A stretch of 64,000 nucleotides of DNA from Pseudarthrobacter sp. ATCC 49987 (GTDB lineage: Bacteria; Actinomycetota; Actinomycetes; Actinomycetales; Micrococcaceae): assembly GCF_009928425.1 (NCBI RefSeq), contig NZ_JAABNS010000001.1, positions 2,480,001 through 2,544,000 of the forward strand. The letters are read 5' to 3'. Numbering within the stretch: the stretch's first letter is position 1; every line of letters begins with the position of its first letter. This document shows, piece by piece, positions 55,379 to 64,000 of this stretch. The notes under the pieces are model-generated. The model worked only from the letters and a program-made list of their open reading frames with translations, did no database searches and had not been told where the DNA came from. The translations under genes were made by a program, and so were the position numbers.

Positions 55379-55771
55379 CTAGCAGCAGCTCGTCGAGCCG
55401 CCGCAGCAGCCGCCGGTTTTTTCACTCAGTCCGAGCTCCGGGCGGGACTGCGGGTCAACCTTGGCTTCGCCCAGTCCGGCGAAGGCGAGCAACTGCCCGC
55501 GGCTCGGGTAGCTGCCGGTGGCGACCGTAACGCCGTCGACGATGGTGAGCGGCAGGCCTTTGGATCCGACCAGGTGCATGAACCCGCGGACCGTTTCGTC
55601 CTCCGCGAAGGCAGTCGGTTCGCTGGCGAGGTTGTGGCGCGCAATGTCGGCACCGAGGCCCTGGAGATGACGCACGTCCGCGGTCACAGCCACGAGGGAC
55701 TGGTCGACGTCGGGGCCGCAAACCCCGGTGTCACAGCAGAGGGCGGATTCGTAGATTCGGATGGCAGGCAT
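55379..55771 (-). CDS. arsD: Arsenic metallochaperone ArsD, 130 aa
   Basis: Delivers As(III) to ArsA. The essential C12, C13 and C18 are present (ALCCDTGVC), and the C-terminus has two further pairs, in GGCCGG and SCC, like the C-terminal pairs of E. coli ArsD. The ATG has AAGGAG six bases upstream. It forms a two-gene operon with arsA. ArsD in some systems also represses weakly, but here the palindrome upstream fits ArsR better. Confidence 0.95.
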   Translation of the reverse strand: MPAIRIYESALCCDTGVCGPDVDQSLVAVTADVRHLQGLGADIARHNLASEPTAFAEDETVRGFMHLVGSKGLPLTIVDGVTVATGSYPSRGQLLAFAGLGEAKVDPQSRPELGLSEKTGGCCGGSTSCC

Positions 55772-55824
55772 GTGGTGCTCCTTGGCTGTCGTGGTGGTTC
55801 GATTCGAAACCGATCGACCCCCTA

Positions 55825-55853
55825 AGCATATCGATACTTATCGATGCGCGAAA
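55825..55853 (-). promoter_or_regulatory. Promoter and ATCGATA-CT-TATCGAT operator of arsD-arsA
   Basis: On the minus strand TTTCGC (55848-55853), 17-nt spacer, TATGCT (55825-55830). A perfect palindrome with 7-bp arms occupies 55830-55845, inside the spacer. The ATCGAT core also occurs in the acr3/arsR operator, so one ArsR protein probably controls both. Confidence 0.7.
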
Positions 55854-55903
55854 GCAGTGTCGAGGCGGGGGTCTGCTAAACCGCAGTGAACTAGGCTGGA
55901 GCA

Positions 55904-56581
55904 GTGACCCGCCTTATCCTTGCCTCCCAGTCCCCTGCCCGCACCAAGCTGCTGACCGATGCCGGCATCCGGCACGAAATCCTCGTCTCGGACGTCGACG
56001 AGGACGCCGTCCAGGCCCGCTACGGCGTGACAGACCCGCACGACACCGCCCTGCTGCTTGCCCGGGCCAAGGCTGAGGCCGTCGCCTCGCTGCCCGAAGC
56101 CGACGGCGCCCTGGTGATCGGCTGCGATTCGGTCTTTGAGTTCGACGGCGAGGCACACGGCAAGCCGTACACGGCCGACGTCGCCAAAGAGCGGATGCTG
56201 CGGATGAGCGGCAGCAAAGGAGTGCTGCACACCGGCCACTGGCTCGTGGACTGCAGGGACACCGAGGGCACCGATGAGTCCCAGGCCGCCGGCTCCGGCG
56301 CCACCCTCGGGCATGTCACCTCCGCCGAGGTCCACTTCATGGAGATGACCCCCGAGGAAATCGACACCTACATCGCTACCGGGGAGCCACTGCAGTGCGC
56401 TGGCTCCTTCACGATCGACGGCTACGGCGGGGCCTTCATCCGCAAGGTCGACGGCGACCCGCACGCCGTCGTCGGGCTGTCCATTTCCACCCTCCGCGGG
56501 CTGCTGGGACAGGCGCAGGTGGGCATCACCGAACTGTGGACCAGCGGCGCAGCGGATCCCGCACTGCTCCGGGCCGAGTGA
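55904..56581 (+). CDS. maf: Maf-like nucleotide pyrophosphatase, 225 aa
   Basis: Hydrolyses modified or non-canonical nucleoside triphosphates (house-cleaning). The Maf signature LASQSPART near the N-terminus, GCDSVFEFDG, the KPYTADVAKERM block and AGSFTIDGYGG are present. The GTG at 55904 stands six bases after TAGGCT, with no Shine-Dalgarno site. In mycobacteria maf stands between accE5 and accA3; here it precedes the biotin-carboxylase gene, but is parted from accE by an 18.6-kb insertion. Confidence 0.93.
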   Translation: MTRLILASQSPARTKLLTDAGIRHEILVSDVDEDAVQARYGVTDPHDTALLLARAKAEAVASLPEADGALVIGCDSVFEFDGEAHGKPYTADVAKERMLRMSGSKGVLHTGHWLVDCRDTEGTDESQAAGSGATLGHVTSAEVHFMEMTPEEIDTYIATGEPLQCAGSFTIDGYGGAFIRKVDGDPHAVVGLSISTLRGLLGQAQVGITELWTSGAADPALLRAE

Positions 56582-56594
56582 GCTAATTCGCGCG

Positions 56595-56617
56595 CCTTTG
56601 TAGCAACCCTACAAAGG
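56595..56617. promoter_or_regulatory. Operator-like palindrome upstream of the biotin-carboxylase gene
   Basis: Perfect 9-bp arms CCTTTGTAG and CTACAAAGG with a 5-nt spacer, 14 nt after the maf stop codon and about 90 nt before the start of the next gene. The inner TGTAG-N5-CTACA is the same as upstream of the carboxylase beta gene (35345-35359). Confidence 0.65.
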
Positions 56618-56705
56618 CAGGGGGCTTTACCCGCGGAATCCGCAACTAATATCGGCGGAACCCACAAAACCGCGCTAGGCTCCCTGAAGGAAAGAAGGAG
56701 ACGCC

Positions 56706-58559
<1,854 letters not shown>

Positions 58560-58626
58560 CTGCCCGACTGGCGGGACGCAGGCGCGCCTCTGGTGCCCCC
58601 GCGTCCCGTCCGTGCAGACTTGGTCT

Positions 58627-59358
58627 GTGAAACCATTCCTGCTCCTCGCTTCCCGGGCCGAGGACGCCGCCGCCGAGGACGAATACGAAGCCTACCTGCG
58701 CTACGGCGGCCTCGAACCCGCGCAGCTGCGGCGCATCCGAATGGAAGCCGCACCGCTGCCCCCGCTGGACCTTTCCGAGTACTCCGGTGTGATTGTGGGC
58801 GGAAGCCCGTTCACGTCCAGCGACCCCGCCGGGCAGAAAAGTGACGTCCAGCACCGGGTGGAGCATGAGCTCGCGGCCCTGCTCGACCGGATCGTGCCGG
58901 CGGACTTCCCGTTCCTCGGCGCCTGCTACGGGGTCGGGACGCTGGGCCGGCACCAGGGCGCCGTGATCGACCGGACCTACGGCGAGGGCCTTGGCGGCGT
59001 GACCATCAAGCTGACGGAGGACGGGCTGGTGGACCCCTTGCTGCGCGGGCTGCCGGAGAGCTTCACGGCCTTCACCGGCCACAAGGAAGCCTGCACCCTT
59101 CTGCCCTCCCACGCGGTGCTCCTGGCCAGCTCCGCTGCCTGCCCGGTGCATATGTTCCGGATCAAGAACAACCTGTACGCCACCCAGTTCCACCCGGAGC
59201 TCGATGCGCAGGGCCTGGCCACCAGGATCGACATCTACCGCCATGCGGGCTACTTCCCGCCCGAATCGGCCGAAATGCTGATCGAGGACGCGCGCCGGTT
59301 CTCCGCCTCGGAACCGATGAAAATCCTGCGGAACTTCGTGGAGCTCTACGCGCGCTAG
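58627..59358 (+). CDS. Class I glutamine amidotransferase-like protein (GuaA type), 243 aa
   Basis: A class I GATase domain: nucleophile Cys100 in GACYGVG, His189 and Glu191 in QFHPE. It is a stand-alone amidotransferase-like protein, often annotated as GMP synthase-like, but lacks a synthetase domain; the acceptor is unknown. The GTG at 58627 lies six bases after CAGACT, and the frame continues upstream without a ribosome site, so this start is chosen. Confidence 0.88.
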   Translation: MKPFLLLASRAEDAAAEDEYEAYLRYGGLEPAQLRRIRMEAAPLPPLDLSEYSGVIVGGSPFTSSDPAGQKSDVQHRVEHELAALLDRIVPADFPFLGACYGVGTLGRHQGAVIDRTYGEGLGGVTIKLTEDGLVDPLLRGLPESFTAFTGHKEACTLLPSHAVLLASSAACPVHMFRIKNNLYATQFHPELDAQGLATRIDIYRHAGYFPPESAEMLIEDARRFSASEPMKILRNFVELYAR

Positions 59359-59437
59359 CCCCCGGCCCGGGCCCAGCCCCGCCCGGCCCCGTCCGCGCTC
59401 CCGCCCAGTTGTTTTCCCGGATTCTCCTGCCGACACG

Positions 59438-59456
59438 GAAATGCCCGGCGTGTTCA
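59438..59456. repeat. Left arm of a terminator-like inverted repeat split by two IS elements
   Basis: The 19 nt are the perfect reverse complement of 62358-62376. Together they would form the stem of a terminator between the convergent amidotransferase and transporter genes; about 2.9 kb of insertion sequences now separate the arms. Weaker similarity continues inward on both sides (a TTCTAG-x-GGTC motif). Confidence 0.85.
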
Positions 59457-59490
59457 GCTTGGGTTCTAGCGGTCGACTCTTCTATGTCTG

Positions 59491-60570
59491 TCAAGCCGCG
59501 TTTATCGCTATTGCCGCCGCGCTGAGCGTGCGGTAGATGCGGCGGGCCAGGTAGCGTTTGATGCAACGACGAATTTCCTTGTCCGTACGACCCTCGGCGC
59601 GTCGCTTTTCCACGTACTGGCGGGTTTCGCCATCATGGGTCATCCTGACGACCGCGACCATGTGCAAGGCGCTGTTCAGGGACCGGTCACCGCCCCGGTT
59701 CAAGCGGTGGCGGACAGTGTTCCCGGAGGACGCGGGGATCGGATTTACCCCGGCCAGGGAGGCAAATGCTGCCTCGTTGCGGACTCTGCCTTCGTGCGAC
59801 CACGCGGCGAGGCACTTCGCGGCGCTGATCGCCCTGAACCCCGTCTCCTCCAGCAAGGGTGCGGCATCGCTGACCTTCACCAGCTCGTCCAGCTGGTTCT
59901 CGTTGGCCGTGAGTTGCTCATCCAGCGCCAGGACGTGTTTGGCCAGCCGCACGGCCTCAGCACGGGCGATGGACAAGGCGAGCTCTTCCTCGCGGGAACG
60001 CCACTTTGAGACCTCGGTGATCTGGGCGCCTGTGAGCTTCTGGCGGGCATCGATGCCCAGGTCATTGCCCCGCACCAGGGCGTTGAGCGCGTTGACCGAC
60101 CGGGTCCGGTCCTTGCTCATGGACCCCCGCGCTGTGACCAGGATCCGCACGCCCTGGCGGACCCCGTCATGAAGGCGTGGTCGGCGCAGCTTGTCCACCG
60201 GCAGGGGCAGAACGGCCATGGCGATCTGGTGGGCGTCCAGGGCATCGGACTTGCCCACGCCACGGCGCTTCTTGGCATCCATGCGCGGCGCTTCGGCGAC
60301 TGGGAATCCGTGGGTTGCCACGGTGCCGGCGAGGATCGCTCCGTAGGATGCGGCTCCTTCGATGACCCAGAGGGTGTCTGCGTCGGCGTTGGTGCGGCGT
60401 GCGATCCATTTAATGGCCCGGTTGATCCCGGCTGTGGTGGTGGGGAATGACTGCGTATCCAGTAGTGCGCCGTTGGTGGCGTCGAGGATGGCGTAAACAT
60501 GGTTTCGGGCGTGCGTGTCGACACCCACGACAAATGGATGGGCATGCGCGACGATAGACATGGCGGTCAT
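59491..60570 (-). CDS. IS110-family transposase (DEDD recombinase), 359 aa
   Basis: A RuvC-like DEDD domain with D18 (GVDTH), E71 (VIEGA), D109 and D112 (KSDALDAHQ), a coiled-coil middle (about 190-235) and a Tnp20 C-terminal domain with the SSGNTVRHR segment, Ser281/Ser282 being the probable nucleophile. IS110 recombinases are guided by a bridge RNA from the element's non-coding end. The ATG at 60570 is chosen for the GGAAGG five bases upstream; an ATG 13 codons earlier is an alternative. The gene appears intact. Confidence 0.92.
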   Translation of the reverse strand: MTAMSIVAHAHPFVVGVDTHARNHVYAILDATNGALLDTQSFPTTTAGINRAIKWIARRTNADADTLWVIEGAASYGAILAGTVATHGFPVAEAPRMDAKKRRGVGKSDALDAHQIAMAVLPLPVDKLRRPRLHDGVRQGVRILVTARGSMSKDRTRSVNALNALVRGNDLGIDARQKLTGAQITEVSKWRSREEELALSIARAEAVRLAKHVLALDEQLTANENQLDELVKVSDAAPLLEETGFRAISAAKCLAAWSHEGRVRNEAAFASLAGVNPIPASSGNTVRHRLNRGGDRSLNSALHMVAVVRMTHDGETRQYVEKRRAEGRTDKEIRRCIKRYLARRIYRTLSAAAIAINAA

Positions 60571-60864
60571 TCCTACCTTCCTCTTCACGGATGTGGTCAT
60601 GGCCGTCACCGGCCAGCGCCAGTCCGGGTAGAGGTCACCAAAGGAACAGCACTGTGATGGGTCACGCCCCGCAAGGGGTGGACAATCTTCTGATCAAGCT
60701 ACCGAGGTGGGCCGGACAGGTGCCGGCCGGACCACCCCGATGGACGGACAAGTCGATCGAATGACACCTGGGGGTCAGTCGCAACAGGAGTCACGTCCAC
60801 GGGATGGAACGGCCGATATCTATCCTGCCAGCCAGTCCCAGACCAACTACAACCAATACTCACA
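60571..60864 (-). ncRNA. Putative bridge RNA region of the IS110 element
   Basis: About 290 nt without a convincing gene, upstream of the transposase. In IS110-group elements this end encodes the bridge RNA that pairs with donor and target DNA. Several small inverted repeats are present, for example around 60700-60740 (CCGGACAGGTGCCGG). The RNA itself is an inference; no boundaries can be set. Confidence 0.35.
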
Positions 60865-62337
60865 GTTGCAACACCCAGAATTTTTGGGAGTTGCAACGAC
60901 CGTGTCGTCTTTAACGGGAGAACCTCGAACCAACAGGAAGTACGCACAGGAGCAGAAGGATGAGTTCTTCGTCGTGTTCGACCGGCTCAAGAGCACGGGG
61001 GCGGCGGCCAGGGAGCTGGGATTGAGCCCCGATACGTGCGCCGGCTGGGTGCGTAAAGCCGGACTGAAGAGCCATGGTAAACCGGGGGCGCGCCCCCACC
61101 GGGGCCGGGATGAGTACTTCCGGTTACGCAAGGCCGGCTTGAGTCGGCGGGAGGCGGCCGCAGCGGTCAGCGTGCATACCAGGACAGCGGCGGAGTGGGA
61201 CCTGGGGATTCGTAAGTCAGGCGGCCGACGCATTTACGCTGATGGGCGGGTGGTCGATTACAAACGTGGTGTGACCACTATGACCTCGCCGGCCCTCGCC
61301 CCACCGACAGCGGCTCTCGAGAAACTCATCGACCCGCGATTTCTTAGCGTGCAGGAGCGGGAGATGATCCGGGACCTGAAAGCCTCGGGTTCGTCGATGC
61401 GGGCGATCGCCAGCGCGCTTGGCCGTTCGGCTTCAGCGATCAGCCGCGAGCTGGGCCGAAATGCCGATGCCCTGTTGGGCTATCTGCCCCACGGGGCGCA
61501 GCGGAAGGCCGCTGCCCGGCGGGCACGACCCAAAACCGCCAAGCTCGCTGGCGAGTCGGACCTGCGCGACTATGTGAAGGCCAAGCTGCTCATACGCTGG
61601 TCTCCGGAGCAGATCAGCCACACCCTGGTCAAAAAGTTCCCCGACCAACCGGAGATGCGTGTGAGTCCAGAGACGATTTATCAAGCCCTCTACGTCCAGG
61701 CCAGAGGCGGACTCAAACGCGAAATACAGGCCGCGCTGCGCACAGGCCGGACCCGCCGGAAACACCACCAGAGCGGGGAACAGCGCACCTCCCGGTTCGT
61801 GGATCCGATGGTCATGATCTCCGAGCGTCCACCCGAGATCGAGGACCGCGCAGTACCCGGCCATTGGGAGGGGGATCTCATCACCGGCGCCTACAACCAG
61901 TCCGCGATCGGAACCCTGGTCGAACGCACCACCCGCTACGTGATGCTCGTCCACCTGCCAAATGACCACACCGCCGAAACCGTCCGGGACGGGCTCATCA
62001 ACACCATCTCTGCCCTGCCGGCACATCTGCGAGGCTCTCTGACCTGGGACCCGGGCGCGGAAATGGCCGCCCACAAGACCTTCACCCTGGCCACCGAAAT
62101 GCAGGTTTACTTCTGCGACCCAGCCAGCCCCTGGCAGCGCGGTTCGAACGAGAACACCAACGGGCTGCTGCGCCAGTACTTCCCCAAAAGCACCGACCTG
62201 TCCGCCTACGGACCTGAAGACCTCGAACACGTCGCCCAGGAGCTCAACGGCCGCCCACGCAAAACGCTCGGCTGGGATACCCCAGCCGAGCGTCTACGTG
62301 ATTTACTACTAACCACCTAACCACCAGGTGTTGCAAC
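60865..62337 (+). mobile_element. IS30-family insertion sequence, about 1.47 kb
   Basis: The ends share an 11-bp inverted repeat, GTTGCAACACC at 60865-60875 and its complement at 62327-62337. It encloses one complete transposase gene. The left end forms a palindrome (60865-60899). No target duplication was recognised; the two bases flanking the ends differ (CA left, GA right). Confidence 0.75.
60902..62320 (+). CDS. IS30-family transposase (DDE), 472 aa
   Basis: An N-terminal helix-turn-helix region (about 20-60) and a second IS30-type HTH (about 140-180, MRAIASALGRSASAISREL) precede the catalytic domain. DDE residues are in EGDLITG, TWDPGAE and NENTNG; the usual Arg after the second Asp (TWDRG) is Pro here. 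The GTG at 60902 with GGGAG 11 nt upstream is the first start inside the element; the frame extends further up into the IS110 side. An ATG at 61280 is a shorter alternative. The gene is intact. Confidence 0.88.
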   Translation: MSSLTGEPRTNRKYAQEQKDEFFVVFDRLKSTGAAARELGLSPDTCAGWVRKAGLKSHGKPGARPHRGRDEYFRLRKAGLSRREAAAAVSVHTRTAAEWDLGIRKSGGRRIYADGRVVDYKRGVTTMTSPALAPPTAALEKLIDPRFLSVQEREMIRDLKASGSSMRAIASALGRSASAISRELGRNADALLGYLPHGAQRKAAARRARPKTAKLAGESDLRDYVKAKLLIRWSPEQISHTLVKKFPDQPEMRVSPETIYQALYVQARGGLKREIQAALRTGRTRRKHHQSGEQRTSRFVDPMVMISERPPEIEDRAVPGHWEGDLITGAYNQSAIGTLVERTTRYVMLVHLPNDHTAETVRDGLINTISALPAHLRGSLTWDPGAEMAAHKTFTLATEMQVYFCDPASPWQRGSNENTNGLLRQYFPKSTDLSAYGPEDLEHVAQELNGRPRKTLGWDTPAERLRDLLLTT

Positions 62338-62357
62338 GACCCCTAGAAACCGCCCAG

Positions 62358-62376
62358 TGAACACGCCGGGCATTTC
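62358..62376. repeat. Right arm of the terminator-like inverted repeat split by the IS elements
   Basis: Perfect 19-nt reverse complement of 59438-59456; lies about 46 nt beyond the stop of the MFS transporter gene on the minus strand. Confidence 0.85.
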
Positions 62377-62422
62377 TGTCAGCAACCGGGCTGGAGCGTC
62401 AGCCCCGGCCGGGGAAGGAGCG

Positions 62423-63835
62423 TCAGGCTACGTTGTTGGTGTAGTCCAGGTCGCGGGTTTCCTTGCTGACGAACAGTGCGATCAGCGTCAGCACGGACAT
62501 GGAGGCGAGGTACACGCCGACCAGGACGGGGCTGCCCTTCGCCATTTCCCAAAGCCAGACGGCGATGAACGGGGCAACGGCCGCACCGAGGATGCTGGAG
62601 AAGTTGTAGCTGATGGCGGAGCCGGTATACCGGACGTTCGTCGGGAACAGCTCCGGCAGCAGCGCACCCATGGGCCCGAAGGTCAGCCCCATCAGGGAGA
62701 AGCCGATGATCAGCAGGGCCATCGTGCCCACGAAGCCGGCGCTGAACAGCGGGACAAAGAGCAGGCCGAAGCCGAAAATACCGAGGGTCACGGCGATCAG
62801 CATCTTGCGGCGGCCGTACTTCTCCGCCAGCGGGCCGGAGACCAGGGTGAAGATACCGAAGAACACAACACCGGCAATCAGCATCCAGAGGAAGTCGTTG
62901 CGGGTGTAGCCCAAGCCGGGGACGAACGCGGCCGCGGCCGCCTCGGTCATCGGCTTGCCGGCCTTCTCGGCGGCAGCCTTGGCTGCGTCCAGGGTGGCGG
63001 CGCGGGTGCCGTAGGTCAGCGTGAACGTTGTCATCAGGTAGAACAGCACGTAGGTGGCAAGCATGATGAACGTGCCCAGGATCAGCTGGCGCCAGCTGGT
63101 CTTGAAGACCCGGGCCAGCGGCAGCTTGGCGACCTCGTTGGATTCCAGGACCTTGGTGAAGGCCGGGGTCTCGATCAGTTTGAGCCGGACGTAGAGGCCG
63201 ATGATGACCATCACGGCGCTGAGCAGGAACGGCACACGCCAGCCCCACTCCATAAAGGCGTCCGGCGTCAGGGTGTAGCTGAAGACCAGGAAGATCACGT
63301 TGGCGATGATGAAGCCGATCGGGGCACCCAGCTGCGGGAACGTGCCGTAGATGGCACGTTTGTTCGCCGGGGCGTTTTCGGTGGCGAGCAGGGCCGCGCC
63401 GCTCCATTCGCCGCCGAGCGCAAGGCCCTGGGCGAAGCGCATCACAACCAGCAGCGCCGGGGCCCAGAAGGTCCAGCCCGGGACAAGGGCCGTCGGAAGG
63501 CAGCCGATCAGGAAGGTGGCAATACCCATGGTCAGCAGCGATGCGACCAGGGTGCCCTTGCGGCCGAACTTGTCACCGAAGTGGCCAAAGACAATGGAGC
63601 CGAGCGGCCGGGCGATGAACGCGACGCCGAACACCGCGAAGGATGCCAGGAGCTGTGTGGTCTCGTTCTGGTTCGGGAAGAAGAGTTTCGGGAAGACAAG
63701 CACAGCGGCCGTGGCGTACACGTAGAAGTCGTAGAACTCAACGGTGGTGCCAATCAGGCTGGCGACGATGACGCGGCCGCGCGAGTTCACTGGTTTGGCG
63801 GACCCATGCTCCGTGGAGGTGGCAGTGGATGACAT
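62423..63835 (-). CDS. MHS-family MFS transporter (metabolite:H+ symporter), 470 aa
   Basis: Twelve helices with MHS signatures: the N-terminal GTTVEFYDFYVYATAA, the loop 2-3 motif GHFGDKFGRKGTL, RFAQGLALGGEWSGA and the C-terminal half ELFPTNVRYTGSAI. Relatives carry organic acids, osmolytes or shikimate with protons. It is convergent with the amidotransferase gene. An AT-rich promoter with tandem operator-like repeats precedes it. The substrate is unknown. Confidence 0.93.
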   Translation of the reverse strand: MSSTATSTEHGSAKPVNSRGRVIVASLIGTTVEFYDFYVYATAAVLVFPKLFFPNQNETTQLLASFAVFGVAFIARPLGSIVFGHFGDKFGRKGTLVASLLTMGIATFLIGCLPTALVPGWTFWAPALLVVMRFAQGLALGGEWSGAALLATENAPANKRAIYGTFPQLGAPIGFIIANVIFLVFSYTLTPDAFMEWGWRVPFLLSAVMVIIGLYVRLKLIETPAFTKVLESNEVAKLPLARVFKTSWRQLILGTFIMLATYVLFYLMTTFTLTYGTRAATLDAAKAAAEKAGKPMTEAAAAAFVPGLGYTRNDFLWMLIAGVVFFGIFTLVSGPLAEKYGRRKMLIAVTLGIFGFGLLFVPLFSAGFVGTMALLIIGFSLMGLTFGPMGALLPELFPTNVRYTGSAISYNFSSILGAAVAPFIAVWLWEMAKGSPVLVGVYLASMSVLTLIALFVSKETRDLDYTNNVA

Positions 63836-63904
63836 GTAGTAGCGCTTTCATGAAGACCGGACCAGTGCTGTAAAAGCCGCCCGGAAGAGGATACGTATGC
63901 TTAC

Positions 63905-63953
63905 ATAATAGGATCTGGCGTCCAATCGATGGACAGAAGTTCCACTATTTGGA
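63905..63953 (-). promoter_or_regulatory. Promoter and tandem TCCA-N5-TGGA operators of the MHS transporter
   Basis: TATTAT on the minus strand (63905-63910) is a probable -10, giving a leader of about 65 nt. Two inverted repeats of identical design, TCCA-N5-TGGA at 63921-63933 and 63941-63953, have centres 20 bp apart, close to two helical turns. The region up to 64000 shows no gene start. Confidence 0.5.
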
Positions 63954-64000
63954 CATCGTGATTTGTCTCACGTGGTGGTCATCACACTACGCCAACCTTC

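Larger units (their letters stand above)
59457..60864 (-). mobile_element. IS110-family insertion sequence (approximate limits)
   Basis: Contains one DEDD transposase gene, a very short non-coding end on the left (about 34 nt) and about 290 nt of non-coding sequence at the transposase 5' side. Elements of this family usually lack terminal inverted repeats, so the limits are set only by the flanking terminator arm and the IS30 end; the true right end may differ. Confidence 0.7.

Noticed and set aside
59457..62357. Composite transposon made of the IS110 and IS30 elements
   Set aside because: The two elements belong to different families and carry no cargo gene between them, and no common terminal repeats or target duplication were seen.

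Overview
The window looks like a chromosomal segment from a high-GC actinobacterium, most likely Arthrobacter/Pseudarthrobacter or a close Micrococcaceae relative. The basis is very GC-rich codon usage, many GTG starts, an actinobacterial accD5-accE5-maf-accA3 carboxylase locus and a kinase/FHA/PP2C/transglutaminase-like gene cluster. The genus is an inference; no rRNA or tRNA gene was seen.

Layout. (1) 1-2107: the N-terminal part of NAD-dependent DNA ligase (minus strand, cut by the window edge) and a zinc-type alcohol dehydrogenase. (2) 2327-31070: an almost gap-free minus-strand locus of about 29 kb. In transcription order it encodes two giant membrane-anchored Ig/cadherin-like plus fibronectin-III proteins (2068 and 2050 aa), a MoxR AAA+ ATPase, a DUF58 protein, a transglutaminase-like membrane protein lacking its catalytic cysteine, an RDD-FHA protein, a PP2C phosphatase, a zinc-ribbon/FHA protein, a membrane Ser/Thr kinase, an FHA/winged-helix protein and an FHA-containing EssC/EccC-type FtsK/SpoIIIE ATPase. 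Eight adjacent pairs overlap or lie within 66 nt. The genes look like one phospho-threonine-controlled envelope machine, related to the kinase/Fn3/AAA/DUF58/transglutaminase clusters known from bifidobacteria and other actinobacteria, here with a type VII-like motor ATPase. (3) 31228-34106: birA, a PH-domain membrane protein and an Rv1264-like adenylate cyclase in one overlapping minus-strand operon. (4) 34292-37330: an SDR oxidoreductase divergent from acyl-CoA carboxylase beta and epsilon subunits. (5) 37384-45329: a DUF885 hydrolase, a dicarboxylate/amino-acid symporter, a secreted repeat protein, a YbjQ protein and a TetR-MmpL pair. (6) 45576-55771: an arsenic-resistance island made of a nine-gene minus operon (acr3-arsC-trxB/arsT-arsO-arsC-arsC-like-MFS-thioredoxin-like-DinB-like), a divergent arsR plus a small ORF, and a separate arsD-arsA operon, both ars promoters carrying ATCGAT-type palindromes. 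(7) 55904-59358: maf, the biotin-carboxylase/BCCP subunit and a class I glutamine amidotransferase. (8) 59457-62337: an IS110-family and an IS30-family element lying between the two arms of a 19-bp terminator-like inverted repeat. (9) 62423-63835: an MHS-type MFS transporter with a tandem operator upstream.

Cross-cutting signals. The birA-accD5-accE5-maf-accA3 order known from mycobacteria is split here by about 18.6 kb that includes the ars island. Both carboxylase loci carry the same TGTAG-N5-CTACA inverted repeat upstream, suggesting a shared regulator. At least ten genes have a -10-like hexamer 6-7 nt before the start codon, most without an evident Shine-Dalgarno sequence, the signature of leaderless transcription.
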